NCBI RefSeq assembly: GCF_012568245.1
Contig: NZ_CP046188.1
Coordinates: 288,473 to 352,472 of the forward strand
Origin: Enterobacteriaceae endosymbiont of Donacia thalassina
GTDB taxonomy: Bacteria; Pseudomonadota; Gammaproteobacteria; Enterobacterales; Enterobacteriaceae
Direction of reading: 5' to 3'
DNA length: 64,000 nucleotides
Shown here: positions 10,976 to 20,077 of the stretch, piece after piece
Position numbering within the stretch: position 1 is the first letter of the stretch
How the letters are laid out: every line of letters begins with the position of its first letter
Translations under genes and position numbers: made by a program
Notes under the pieces: model-generated
The model's input: only the letters and a program-made list of their open reading frames with translations
What the model was told of the DNA's origin: nothing
Databases searched by the model: none

Positions 10976-11434
10976 TTAAAAATATGGATTTTTGTATCCA
11001 AGTAAATTAAGCATTTTAATTTCTTTTAATTGCATTAAACATGTTTCATTAATATTTTTATGATTATATTGTAATAAATGTAAACATGCATGAATAATAA
11101 TATGAGCCCAATGTGATTGTAATGATTTTTTTTGTAAAAAAGATTCATTTTCAATAATTTCTTTACATAAAATAATATCACCTGATAATGTTTTATCTGA
11201 AATATTTCTTTCTAATAAAAAAGATAAAACATTAGTTGGTTTAGAAATTTTTAAATATTTTTTATTAAGTTTAAAAATATAATTTTTTTCTACAATAGAA
11301 ATATTTAATATAATTTTTTTTATATTTTTTTTTGAAAAAATTGAATATAACCAATAAAAAATATCATCTTTAAAAGGTAAATTATTATTATTTTTACAAA
11401 AACTGTAATAATTTAAGATTATATTTAATTTCAT
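10976..11434 (-). CDS. ybeY: Endoribonuclease YbeY (16S rRNA maturation)
   Basis: Zinc-dependent RNase of the UPF0054 family that takes part in 16S rRNA 3'-end processing and ribosome quality control. The 152 residues match the family (E. coli 155). The metal motif HxxxHxxxxxH is intact as H115, H119 and H125 (HACLHLLQYNH). The TNVLSF segment at 67-72 is also typical. The gene sits 18 bp downstream of miaB. In E. coli ybeZ lies between them and is missing here. Confidence 0.94.
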   Translation of the reverse strand: MKLNIILNYYSFCKNNNNLPFKDDIFYWLYSIFSKKNIKKIILNISIVEKNYIFKLNKKYLKISKPTNVLSFLLERNISDKTLSGDIILCKEIIENESFLQKKSLQSHWAHIIIHACLHLLQYNHKNINETCLMQLKEIKMLNLLGYKNPYF

Positions 11435-11452
11435 AACATTCTAAAATAAAAA

Positions 11453-12793
11453 TTAATTTTTATAGATAGACATAAATTTTCCATATAAAGAATATATATA
11501 TGAATCAATAATTTTTACATAAATAAATTGACCAATATAATTTTTTTTACAAGTAAAAAAAACCATTCTATTATTTTCAGTTTTTCCAAAATATTTATTA
11601 TTTTGATTTGATATCCCTTCTACTAAAATAATTTGTATTGTATTTACCATTTTTAAACTAAATTTTTTAGTTTGTTGTTTTATACAATCTTGTAATAAAT
11701 ATAATCGCTTTTTTTTTTCTAAAATATTTGTATTATCTTTCATTTTACTAGCTGGAGTTCCTGGTCTAGAAGAATAAATAAAACTAAAACTCATATCTAA
11801 ATCTAGATCTAAAATTAATGAAATAGTATTTTCAAAATCTTTTTTAGTTTCTCCTGGGAAACCAACTATAAAATCTGAACTAATTTGAATATTAGGTCTA
11901 ACATTCTTAATTCTATTTATAATAGAAACATAATCAGATATATTATATCTTCTTTTCATTAAAGATAAAATCTTATCAGATCCACTTTGTACTGGTAAAT
12001 GTAAAAAATTTACTAATTTTGGAATTTTATTGTATACATTAATTAATTCATCAGAAAAATTTATTGGATGACTGGTAGTAAACCTAATTCTTTTAATATT
12101 TTCTATTTTTGAAATTAACGTTAATAATTTTGCAAAAGTATAATGTTTTTTTCTTTTATTATCAACATAATTATAAGAATTAACATTTTGTCCTAGTAAA
12201 TGTATTTCCCTTACTCCTTGAGTAGATAAATTTTTAACTTCTATAAGTATATCTTTGTAAGGTCTACTTATTTCTTTTCCTCTAGTATGTGGTACTATAC
12301 AGTAAGTACAATATTTGTTACAACCTTCTATAATAGAAATAAAAGCACTTACTTTGTCTGTTTTTGTCATAGGAAAAAATTGAAATTTTTCTATTTTAGG
12401 AAAACTAATATCAATTAAATATTTTTTAAATTTACGTACTTTATATATCATTTGAGGTAATCTATGAAAAGTTTGAGGACCAAAAATAATATCTACATAG
12501 TACGCTCTATTTAAAATTTTTTTACCCTCCTGTGTGGCAACACATCCTCCTACTCCAATAATAATTTCAGGATTTTTTTTTTTAAAATACTTCCATCTTC
12601 CCAATTGATGAAATAGTTTTTCTTGTGCTTTTTCTCTAATAGAACAAGTATTTAATATTAAAATATTTGCATTTTTACTAGATTTAGTAATTTTACAATT
12701 TAATTTATTTTTCATAATATCAGCTATCTTGGAAGAATCATATTCATTCATTTGACAGCCCCAAGTTTTGATATATAATTTATCATTTGACAT
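11453..12793 (-). CDS. miaB: tRNA-2-methylthio-N6-dimethylallyladenosine synthase
   Basis: Radical-SAM methylthiotransferase that converts i6A37 to ms2i6A37 in tRNAs reading UNN codons. The 446 residues (E. coli 474) show the N-terminal cluster ligands C13, C50 and C84, and the radical-SAM triad C158-x3-C162-x2-C165 (GCNKYCTYC). A C-terminal TRAM-like segment follows. Flavodoxin, a natural electron donor for such enzymes, is encoded at 14.9 kb. As in E. coli it lies next to the metT tRNA operon. Substrate adenosine would need MiaA, which is not in this window. Confidence 0.97.
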   Translation of the reverse strand: MSNDKLYIKTWGCQMNEYDSSKIADIMKNKLNCKITKSSKNANILILNTCSIREKAQEKLFHQLGRWKYFKKKNPEIIIGVGGCVATQEGKKILNRAYYVDIIFGPQTFHRLPQMIYKVRKFKKYLIDISFPKIEKFQFFPMTKTDKVSAFISIIEGCNKYCTYCIVPHTRGKEISRPYKDILIEVKNLSTQGVREIHLLGQNVNSYNYVDNKRKKHYTFAKLLTLISKIENIKRIRFTTSHPINFSDELINVYNKIPKLVNFLHLPVQSGSDKILSLMKRRYNISDYVSIINRIKNVRPNIQISSDFIVGFPGETKKDFENTISLILDLDLDMSFSFIYSSRPGTPASKMKDNTNILEKKKRLYLLQDCIKQQTKKFSLKMVNTIQIILVEGISNQNNKYFGKTENNRMVFFTCKKNYIGQFIYVKIIDSYIYSLYGKFMSIYKN

Positions 12794-12855
12794 AATTAAT
12801 AACTATAAATTTATTTTTTATTAATTTTTATAAAAAATAAAAAAAATAAATAAAC

Positions 12856-12927
12856 CTGGGGTACCTGGATTTGAACCAGGGATGCCGGTATCAAAAACCG
12901 GTGCCTTAACCACTTGGCTATACCCCA
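12856..12927 (-). tRNA. glnU: tRNA-Gln (TTG)
   Basis: The 72-nt cloverleaf on the minus strand starts TGGGGTA and has the anticodon loop TTTTGAT, giving anticodon TTG. It closes with TACCCCA plus discriminator G. It is nearly identical in layout to E. coli tRNA-Gln. The 3' CCA is not encoded; the next bases read GTT. It is the last gene of a Met-Leu-Gln tRNA operon corresponding to E. coli metT-leuW-glnU, reduced to one gene of each kind. Confidence 0.97.
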
Positions 12928-12948
12928 TGAATATTATTTATTATATTT

Positions 12949-13039
12949 TGCGGAAGACGAGATTTGAACTCGTATTATATTATAATTTCAATAACCAGAA
13001 CCTAAATCTGGTGCGTCTACCAAATTCCGCCACTTCCGC
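12949..13039 (-). tRNA. leuW: tRNA-Leu (TAG)
   Basis: Class II tRNA with a long variable arm. The acceptor GCGGAAG pairs with CTTCCGC and the discriminator is A. The anticodon loop TTTAGGT gives TAG. The variable arm is extended and very AT-rich (TATTGAAATTATAATATA). CCA is not encoded. It is the middle gene of the metT-leuW-glnU-type operon. Confidence 0.97.
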
Positions 13040-13058
13040 AAATTATTTTTTTTTATTT

Positions 13059-13133
13059 TAGCTACGATGGGAATTGAACCCATGACCTCAGCGTTATGAA
13101 TGCTGTGCTCTAACCGTACTGAGCTACGTAGCC
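13059..13133 (-). tRNA. metT: tRNA-Met (CAT), elongator
   Basis: The minus-strand cloverleaf starts GGCTACGTAGCTCAG, matching the E. coli elongator tRNA-Met (metT/metU). The anticodon CAT lies in loop CTCATAA-type context (TTCATAA). The last acceptor pair is G-U because the 3' strand reads CGTAGCT, with discriminator A. CCA is not encoded. It is the first gene of the three-tRNA operon, with a good promoter about 20 bp upstream. Confidence 0.96.
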
Positions 13134-13148
13134 AATAACTATTTTTAT

Positions 13149-13177
13149 ATTATGTAAATAATAAATTATAACGTCAA
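13149..13177 (-). promoter_or_regulatory. Sigma-70 promoter of the Met-Leu-Gln tRNA operon
   Basis: On the minus strand TTGACG (13177-13172) and CATAAT (13154-13149) are separated by exactly 17 bp. The predicted start would lie a few bases upstream of the tRNA-Met 5' end at 13133. The match to consensus is 5/6 and 5/6, unusually good even for an AT-rich genome. The call is by position and sequence only. Confidence 0.55.
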
Positions 13178-13235
13178 CTAATTTATTTATTTAAATTTAT
13201 ATTTAAATTAAATTTGTGAAAAGAGTAAAAAAAAT

Positions 13236-14894
13236 ATGTATAAATATAATAATTTTTACCAAAAAAATTTTATTTTTAAAATTATTGAAAATGATATAAA
13301 AAGTAAAAAGTATAATTTAATATATACTCGATTTCCTCCAGAACCTAATGGTTATTTACATATAGGTCATATAAAATCTATTTGTTTGAATTTTTCAATA
13401 GCTAAATTTTATAATGGTAAATTTTTTTTAAGAATTGATGATACTAATCCTTCAACAGAAAATATAAAATATATTAAATCTATAAAAAAAGATTTAAGAT
13501 GGTTAGGTTTTCAATGGGATGAAGAAATTAAATATACATCAAATTATTTTAATATAATGTATGAGTATGCTATTGAATTAATTAAGAAAAATTTAGCATA
13601 TGTTGATGAATTAAATACAGATGATATTAGAAATTATAGAGGTACATTAATAATACCTGGAAAAAACAGTCCATATAGAGATCGTTCAATTAAAGAAAAT
13701 TTAAATTTATTTGAAAAAATGCGTTTAGGTAAATTTAATGAGGGTAATTTTTGTTTACGTGCTAAAATAGATATGAGATCAAAAATAATCCTCATGAGAG
13801 ATCCTGTATTATACAGAATTAAATATAAAAAACATCATCAAACTAATAATAAATGGTGTATATATCCAACATATGATTTTAGCCATTGTATATCTGATGC
13901 AATTGAAGGAATTACCCATTCTTTATGTACATTAGAATTTCAAGATAACAGAATATTATATAATTGGATACTTAATAATATTAATATAAAAAATCATCCT
14001 CAACAATATGAATTTTCAAAATTAAATATAGAATATGGTATTACTTCTAAGAGAAATATTAATATTTTAATAAAAAATAAAATAGTTAGTGGATGGGATG
14101 ATCCTCGTTTATTAACTATTTCAGGATTACGTAGAAAGGGATACACAGCTTCATCTTTAAAAAATTTTTGTTATCGTATAGGAGTGACAAAACAAAATAA
14201 TGTTATAGAAATTTCTTCTCTAGAATCTTGTATAAAATTAGAATTAAATAAGTTAGCTCCTAGAGCAATGGCTATTTTAAGACCTTTAAAAATTGTTATT
14301 GATAATTTACCATTAGGTAAAAAAATTAAATTATTAATTCCAAATCATCCAAATAATAAAAACATGGGATATAAAAATATTTATTTTACTAAAGAAATAT
14401 ATATAGATATTTTAGATTTTTCTGAAGTAGAAAAAAAAAATTATAAAAGACTTATTCTAGGAAGTAAAGTCAAATTAAGATATTCTTTTATAATTAAAGC
14501 AAAAAAAATTATAAAAGATATTAATAACAACATTATTTGTATTCATTGTATATATTATAAAAATACATTAGGGATTAAAATAGATAAGAAAAAACAAGAA
14601 GTAAAAGGTATAATTCATTGGATATCTTTTTTTGATGCTCAACCAGCCATATTTTATTTATATAATAACTTATTTTTAAAAAAAAATATTAATAAATTTG
14701 ATAATATTTTACAATTTGTAAACAAAAAATCATTATTAATATGTCATGGTTTTATCGAAAAAAATTTATTAAAAAATGATAAAAATCAATATTTTCAATT
14801 TGAAAGAGAAGGTTATTTTTATTTCGATAAAAAATATTCAAGTAAAAATAATATAATTTTTAATAGAATTTTATCTTTAAGAAAAAATAAATAA
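13236..14894 (+). CDS. glnS: Glutaminyl-tRNA synthetase
   Basis: Class I synthetase charging tRNA-Gln. The 552 residues match E. coli (554). The HIGH-type motif is PPEPNGYLHIGH at 34-45. The second signature, MSKRK in E. coli, reads TSKRN at 270-274, so the Met is replaced by Thr while the catalytic Ser-Lys is kept. A C-terminal anticodon-binding beta-barrel follows (YFYFDKKYSS near the end). It lies next to the tRNA operon and faces fldA, an order inherited from the E. coli glnS-fur-fldA region. A 16-bp hairpin separates it from fldA. Confidence 0.97.
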   Translation: MYKYNNFYQKNFIFKIIENDIKSKKYNLIYTRFPPEPNGYLHIGHIKSICLNFSIAKFYNGKFFLRIDDTNPSTENIKYIKSIKKDLRWLGFQWDEEIKYTSNYFNIMYEYAIELIKKNLAYVDELNTDDIRNYRGTLIIPGKNSPYRDRSIKENLNLFEKMRLGKFNEGNFCLRAKIDMRSKIILMRDPVLYRIKYKKHHQTNNKWCIYPTYDFSHCISDAIEGITHSLCTLEFQDNRILYNWILNNINIKNHPQQYEFSKLNIEYGITSKRNINILIKNKIVSGWDDPRLLTISGLRRKGYTASSLKNFCYRIGVTKQNNVIEISSLESCIKLELNKLAPRAMAILRPLKIVIDNLPLGKKIKLLIPNHPNNKNMGYKNIYFTKEIYIDILDFSEVEKKNYKRLILGSKVKLRYSFIIKAKKIIKDINNNIICIHCIYYKNTLGIKIDKKKQEVKGIIHWISFFDAQPAIFYLYNNLFLKKNINKFDNILQFVNKKSLLICHGFIEKNLLKNDKNQYFQFEREGYFYFDKKYSSKNNIIFNRILSLRKNK

Positions 14895-14903
14895 ACTATA
14901 TAA

Positions 14904-14939
14904 AAAATCAATTATATTAAATATAATATAATTGATTTT
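14904..14939. terminator. Bidirectional intrinsic terminator between glnS and fldA
   Basis: A perfect 16-bp inverted repeat, AAAATCAATTATATTA (14904-14919) and its complement (14924-14939), encloses a 4-nt loop. A-runs lie on one side and T-runs on the other. It sits 10 bp after the glnS stop and 8 bp after the fldA stop on the opposite strand, so it can end both converging transcripts. The stem is all A/T apart from one G-C pair, weaker than a classical terminator. Confidence 0.7.
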
Positions 14940-14946
14940 AAAATTA

Positions 14947-15459
14947 TTATATTTTTAGTTCTTTAGTAATTTGTTTAGTCCAAACTTTAATACGTAAATC
15001 AGTTAATTCCGGTTGTCTATCTTCATCTATAGTTAATCCTAAAAAATAATTTTTATTTTTTAAACTTTTAGTATCATAAAAATGATATCCTTTAGTCGGC
15101 CAATATCCAATAATTTTAGCTTTATTAGTTTTAACTATGTTATAAATAACTTTTATAGCATCACAAAAATATTCTCCATAATCTTCTTGATCACCACAAC
15201 CAAATAAGCCTATATATTTATTTTTACAGTTTACTTTTTGTAAAGTAGGTAAAAAATCTTCCCAATCACATTGTACTTCTCCATAATACCATGTTGGTAC
15301 TCCTAATAAAAGGATATTATATTTTTCAATATCTTTTTTATCTGTTTCAGAAATATTAAATACTGAAGAAATTTTTTTATTTAATTGTTTTTGTATATTA
15401 AAAGCAACATTTTCAGTGTTACCCGTATCGCTACCAAAAAAAATACCAATTTTTGACAT
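14947..15459 (-). CDS. fldA: Flavodoxin I
   Basis: FMN-binding low-potential electron carrier of the cytoplasm. The 170 residues (E. coli 176) are much better conserved than most neighbours. They include the phosphate loop [11 protein letters not shown] near residue 9, the FMN-stacking segments PTWYYGE and [15 protein letters not shown], and [15 protein letters not shown] [11 protein letters not shown] near the end. Likely clients in this genome are radical-SAM and Fe-S enzymes such as MiaB. fur, its usual E. coli neighbour, is absent. Confidence 0.97.
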   Translation of the reverse strand: MSKIGIFFGSDTGNTENVAFNIQKQLNKKISSVFNISETDKKDIEKYNILLLGVPTWYYGEVQCDWEDFLPTLQKVNCKNKYIGLFGCGDQEDYGEYFCDAIKVIYNIVKTNKAKIIGYWPTKGYHFYDTKSLKNKNYFLGLTIDEDRQPELTDLRIKVWTKQITKELKI

Positions 15460-15483
15460 TTTATATTATTTGCTTTAAAAATA

Positions 15484-16263
15484 TTATTTATAACATAATT
15501 TTAATATTAATTTAAATACTATTTTTGTATTTTCAATATGTAATAAGTGACCAGAATTTTGAATATTATATATTTTTGCATTAGGAAATTGAAAGAAAAT
15601 ATCTTTATAATTAATTTTATTTATATAATTTGATTGTTCTCCTTTTAAAAAAGAAATATTACCTTTCCATCTAGGAATTATATTCCAATCTAATATTTTT
15701 TTATATTCATTTTTTAAAATTGTAAAATTAAATTCCCATTGACCATTTATAAATGTTTTCAATAATGTATTTATTACATATTCATTTTTAATATATAATT
15801 TCATTATATGAAATGCATTTTTTCTTGTTAAAATATTTTTTTTATTTATTTGATCTAATGCAAAAAATATATTTTTATTAAAATATTTGTATTTTATAGG
15901 TGCTATATCTAGAATAATAATATTTTTAATATTATTAAATGGTATAAATTGAGTAATATTCATAGCTATTTTACCACCCATAGAATGACCAATAATAATA
16001 ATTTTTTGTTTTATATTTAAAAAATTTAATGTATCTAATACATCTTTAGATAAAGATATATAATCCATTTTTTTATTTCTAGGAGATAAACCATGATTTC
16101 TAATATCTAATAATATAATTTTATACTTTAAATACTTATTTATAAATTTTCCTATTGAATATAAACTATTTTTATTTCCAAATAATCCATGTAATATAAT
16201 AATTGTATATTCTTTTTTAAAAGAAGAAATGTTATTTGTAATAATTGAATAATTAAGAAGCAT
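15484..16263 (-). CDS. ybfF: Alpha/beta-hydrolase YbfF (putative acyl-CoA esterase)
   Basis: Serine hydrolase of the alpha/beta fold. The nucleophile elbow GHSMGG is intact, with an upstream oxyanion-loop HGLFG, DIRNHGLSPR, and a C-terminal SGHLLHIE carrying the catalytic His. Starting at the ATG at 16263 gives 259 residues that align end to end with E. coli YbfF (254). The frame stays open upstream to a GTG at 16305, but that adds a hydrophobic stretch the family lacks. The E. coli protein hydrolyses acyl-CoA and esters in vitro; its physiological role is not settled. Linkage to fldA is ancestral. Confidence 0.88.
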   Translation of the reverse strand: MLLNYSIITNNISSFKKEYTIIILHGLFGNKNSLYSIGKFINKYLKYKIILLDIRNHGLSPRNKKMDYISLSKDVLDTLNFLNIKQKIIIIGHSMGGKIAMNITQFIPFNNIKNIIILDIAPIKYKYFNKNIFFALDQINKKNILTRKNAFHIMKLYIKNEYVINTLLKTFINGQWEFNFTILKNEYKKILDWNIIPRWKGNISFLKGEQSNYINKINYKDIFFQFPNAKIYNIQNSGHLLHIENTKIVFKLILKLCYK

Positions 16264-16434
16264 ATAGAAAAATAAAATATATTTTAAATACCAATATTTT
16301 ATCACATAAAATAAAAAAATTGAATTTTTTATAAATTTAAAATTATGATATACTTTATTTTATAAAAATAAAATATTTTTTAAAAAAAATATATTTTAAA
16401 ATTAATATTTTAAAATATTAAATTATCATACTAT

Positions 16435-18051
16435 ATGAAAAATATTAATCCGACAAAAACTTTTTCTTGGAAAAAATTAAAAAATCATTTTCAGGAAATT
16501 AAAAAAATAACTATTAATGATTTATTTATAACTGATAAAAAAAGATTTGAAAATTTTTCAATTAATTTTGAGAATATGATTCTTTTTGATTATTCAAAAA
16601 ATATTCTTAATCAAAAAACTATAAATTATTTAGTAAATTTAGCAAAAGAAACTAAATGTTTTGATGCTATTTATTCAATGTTTAATGGTAAAAAAATTAA
16701 TGTTACAGAACAACAATCAGTATTACATACTGCATTAAGATATAATAATCTAAATTTTTTTTTAAAAGATAAAAAAATATATAACAATATAGATAAAATT
16801 TTAGAAAAAATTAAAAATATTTCTAATGATATAATTTCAGAAAAATGGAAAGGTTATACAAATAAAAAAATAAAAAATATAATAAATATAGGAATAGGAG
16901 GTTCTCAATTAGGTCCTTTAATGGTTACAGAATCATTAAAATCATATAAGAATAAATTAAATTTATTTTTTCTATCTAATATTGATCCTGATCAATTAAT
17001 AAGTATTATTAATCAAATAAATCCGGAAGAAAGTTTATTTATTATTTCTTCAAAAACTTTTAGTACACAAGAAACAATAACTAACGCCTTAAGTATAAGA
17101 GAGTGGTTTTCAAAAAATATAAATACAAATTTAAACAAAAATATTTTTTCTAAACATTTTATTGCAGTAACAAATAATATTAATGAAGCAATAAAATTTG
17201 GTATAGATAAAAAAAATATTTTACCATTATTATCTGAAATAGGAGGACGTTTTTCTTTATGGTCTTCTATTGGAATTTTAATTTCTTTATCTATTGGTTT
17301 TAATAATTTTCAAAAATTATTACAAGGTGCAAATAAAATGGATTATCATTTTTTTTCTACTCCTATAGAAAAAAATATTCCTATTATTATGGCATTAATT
17401 AGTATCTGGTATAGTAATTTTTGGAATACGGAAACAGAAGCAATAATTCCTTATTGTGATAATATGCGTTTTTTACCATCCTATTTACAACAATTAAATA
17501 TGGAATCTAATGGTAAGTCTATAGATAGAAATGGTAATAAAATAAAATACCAAACTAGCTCAATTATATGGGGTGATGTAGGTACTAACGGACAACATTC
17601 TTTTTTTCAAATGTTACATCAAGGAACTAAATTAATACCATGTGATTTTATAGCTACAGCTATACCTAATCATAATAAATATAAAAATCATCATACTAAA
17701 CTTATTGCAAATTATATTGCACAAACAAAGGCACTAGCTTTTGGAAATATTAATGATTATATATGTAAACAAAATATATATCAATGTTGTTTTGGAAATA
17801 AACCAAGTAATTCTATTTTTTTAAAGAAAATAACTCCTTATAATTTAGGATTATTAATTTCATATTATGAACACAAAATTTTTATACAAGGAGTAATTTT
17901 AAATATATTTTCTTTTGATCAATGGGGAGTTGAATTAGGTAAAAAAATAACTAATTATTTAGTTGAAAACATAAATAAAAATATTCAAAAAATAATTAAA
18001 TATGATGATTCTTCTAAGGGATTAATTAATTTTTATAAATATTTTAATTAA
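16435..18051 (+). CDS. pgi: Glucose-6-phosphate isomerase
   Basis: Interconverts glucose 6-phosphate and fructose 6-phosphate. The 538 residues (E. coli 549) include the family signatures GIGGSQLGP near 156, the catalytic Glu region MESNGKS, GTNGQHSFFQMLHQG with the catalytic His, and QWGVELGK near the C-terminus with the active-site Lys. It stands alone as a plus-strand gene between two minus-strand blocks. It links hexose supply to glycolysis and cell-wall sugar precursors. Confidence 0.97.
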   Translation: MKNINPTKTFSWKKLKNHFQEIKKITINDLFITDKKRFENFSINFENMILFDYSKNILNQKTINYLVNLAKETKCFDAIYSMFNGKKINVTEQQSVLHTALRYNNLNFFLKDKKIYNNIDKILEKIKNISNDIISEKWKGYTNKKIKNIINIGIGGSQLGPLMVTESLKSYKNKLNLFFLSNIDPDQLISIINQINPEESLFIISSKTFSTQETITNALSIREWFSKNINTNLNKNIFSKHFIAVTNNINEAIKFGIDKKNILPLLSEIGGRFSLWSSIGILISLSIGFNNFQKLLQGANKMDYHFFSTPIEKNIPIIMALISIWYSNFWNTETEAIIPYCDNMRFLPSYLQQLNMESNGKSIDRNGNKIKYQTSSIIWGDVGTNGQHSFFQMLHQGTKLIPCDFIATAIPNHNKYKNHHTKLIANYIAQTKALAFGNINDYICKQNIYQCCFGNKPSNSIFLKKITPYNLGLLISYYEHKIFIQGVILNIFSFDQWGVELGKKITNYLVENINKNIQKIIKYDDSSKGLINFYKYFN

Positions 18052-18100
18052 AATTTATTTTAATAATAGAAGTTATATATATTAATATAGTAATATTTTA

Positions 18101-19792
18101 TTATTTAAAATATTTTCTTTTAAATTTTGAATTTAAATTTTTATAATTCTTTTTAAATATTAATTTTAAATTAATATTTTTATTTAAAATTGTAATATTT
18201 TTAGAATACTTTACAATATTATTTTTAATATTAGGAGATAATTCAATAGTAGAATAATTAGTAAATAATTTTATATTACCAAGATCATTACTATTTATTT
18301 GAAGTTCATTAATAATTGCGCCGACAATATGTCGAACTTCTACTTTATCTTTTTTTCCTATATTAATTTGATAAGTTTCCATATATTTTTTTATTTTTCT
18401 ATATTTTTTAGTATATTTATTCTTATTAAAATATATTTTTTTATTAAATATTTTTTTTGAGTTAATTGTATCAGGAGGTAAAATTAAAGATTTTTTACCT
18501 TGAGATAATTTTAATAAAATTATAATTAATGTTTCTTTATTTATATTATTTTTTATAATTAATGTTGATATAATATCTTGATATTTACTTAAATCGATAT
18601 TTTTAATTAATTTTGATTCTTCTTCTATTTTTTTGATAAATTTTTCTAATCTTTTTTCACATAAAATTTTATTATTAGGTAATAATATTTCATCAATATG
18701 ATATTTAATTTTATGTTCAATATTTTTAAGTAATCTTCGTTCTTTATATTCAATAAATGTTAAAGATTTACCTTGTCTACCTGCTCTTCCAGTTCTTCCT
18801 ATACGATGGATATATGTTTCAATATCCATTGGTATATCGTAATTTATAACTAAATTAATTCTATTTACATCTAATCCCCTTGCAGCAATATCAGTAGCAA
18901 TTAAAATATCTAATTTCCCATTTCTAAATTTTTCTAATGTTTGTTCTCTATTATTCTGATTCATATCTCCGTTTAATGCTGCGCCATTATAATTAAATTG
19001 TTTTAAGATATCAGCTATTTCTATTGTTAGAGTTTTAGTTTTAACAAAAATTAAAACTGCATTAAAATTTTCTGTTTCTAAAAATTTCATTAAAGCATCG
19101 ATTTTTTTACCATATATTAAACAATATGTTTGTTTTATATTTGGAATTGTTTTAACATTTGTTTTTATAGATATTTCATATGGATGTATCATGAATTTTT
19201 TAGTTATATTTTTAATTCTTTTAGGCATAGTTGCAGAAAATAATGAAGTTTGATGTTTTTTAGGTATTGTAGATAATATTTTTTCTACATCTTCAATAAA
19301 TCCCATTCTTAACATTTCATCTGCTTCATCTATAACTAAACTAGTTAATTTAGATAAATTAACTGTTTTTCTTTGGATATGATCTAGTAACCGTCCTGGA
19401 GTAGCTATAATAATTTGAACACCTAAATGTAAACGTTTAAATTGTATATGATAAGATTGTCCACCATATAAAGCTAAAATATTAATTCCATTTATATATT
19501 TTGCAAATATAGATGTTGCTTTAGTTACTTGTATCGCTAATTCTCTTGTAGGTGTCAAAATTAATATTTGAGTTTTTTTGATAGATATATTTAAATTATT
19601 TAATAATGGTAATATAAATGCAGCAGTTTTACCACTACCTGTTTGTGCTATTCCTAATACATCTTTTCCTAATAATAAATATGGAATACATTTTTTTTGT
19701 ATAGGAGATGGTTCTACATACCCTATATCATTTAATGCTTTTAATAAAAATTTATTTAAACCAAGTGTGCTAAAAGTAATAATATTTGTCAT
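18101..19792 (-). CDS. deaD: DEAD-box RNA helicase DeaD (CsdA)
   Basis: ATP-dependent RNA helicase active in ribosome assembly and RNA decay. The 563 residues (E. coli 629) show AQTGSGKT (motif I), PTRELAIQ (Ia), TPGRLLDH (Ib), DEADEML (II), SATMP (III) and HRIGRTGRAGRQG (VI). A C-terminal RNA-binding segment with VEVRHIVGAIINE and GNIKLF is specific for DeaD rather than RhlB or SrmB. The shortfall is in the low-complexity tail. It lies downstream of pnp as in E. coli, with nlpI missing. Confidence 0.96.
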   Translation of the reverse strand: MTNIITFSTLGLNKFLLKALNDIGYVEPSPIQKKCIPYLLLGKDVLGIAQTGSGKTAAFILPLLNNLNISIKKTQILILTPTRELAIQVTKATSIFAKYINGINILALYGGQSYHIQFKRLHLGVQIIIATPGRLLDHIQRKTVNLSKLTSLVIDEADEMLRMGFIEDVEKILSTIPKKHQTSLFSATMPKRIKNITKKFMIHPYEISIKTNVKTIPNIKQTYCLIYGKKIDALMKFLETENFNAVLIFVKTKTLTIEIADILKQFNYNGAALNGDMNQNNREQTLEKFRNGKLDILIATDIAARGLDVNRINLVINYDIPMDIETYIHRIGRTGRAGRQGKSLTFIEYKERRLLKNIEHKIKYHIDEILLPNNKILCEKRLEKFIKKIEEESKLIKNIDLSKYQDIISTLIIKNNINKETLIIILLKLSQGKKSLILPPDTINSKKIFNKKIYFNKNKYTKKYRKIKKYMETYQINIGKKDKVEVRHIVGAIINELQINSNDLGNIKLFTNYSTIELSPNIKNNIVKYSKNITILNKNINLKLIFKKNYKNLNSKFKRKYFK

Positions 19793-19891
19793 GTAGTATA
19801 ATGCCTATTTAAATGAGTATATAATTAAAAATTTAATATAAGTAATTATATAATAATTATTTGATGGGGGTATAAAAATTAACAATTACAT

Positions 19892-19923
19892 TGTAATTAT
19901 GTTTTATATTAAACATAATTACA
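19892..19923 (-). repeat. Inverted repeat between pnp and deaD
   Basis: A perfect 13-bp inverted repeat, TGTAATTATGTTT (19892-19904) with its complement at 19911-19923, encloses a 6-nt loop. It lies about 155 bp after the pnp stop and 100 bp before the deaD start. No T-run follows directly on the minus strand, so it may be an mRNA 3'-end stabiliser or weak terminator rather than a standard terminator. The remaining 280 bp between the genes, where nlpI once stood, holds nothing recognisable. Confidence 0.5.
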
Positions 19924-20077
19924 AATATTAAAATTATTTTATATAAATAATTATTTTACAATTAATTTTTTATAAATGACTATATTTAGTAAATATTTAT
20001 ATTTTGAAATATTATTGATTAAAATCATTTATGTAATTATTTGTAAATAATTTTTTATAAAATAAATTTTTAAAAAA

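Noticed and set aside
16264..16305. GTG-initiated N-terminal extension of ybfF resembling a membrane anchor
   Set aside because: The family N-terminus aligns with the internal ATG at 16263. The added residues are an AT-rich in-frame upstream stretch.
19861..19923. Possible small RNA gene in the pnp-deaD spacer
   Set aside because: Only an isolated inverted repeat is seen, without a promoter of good quality or a terminator on either strand.
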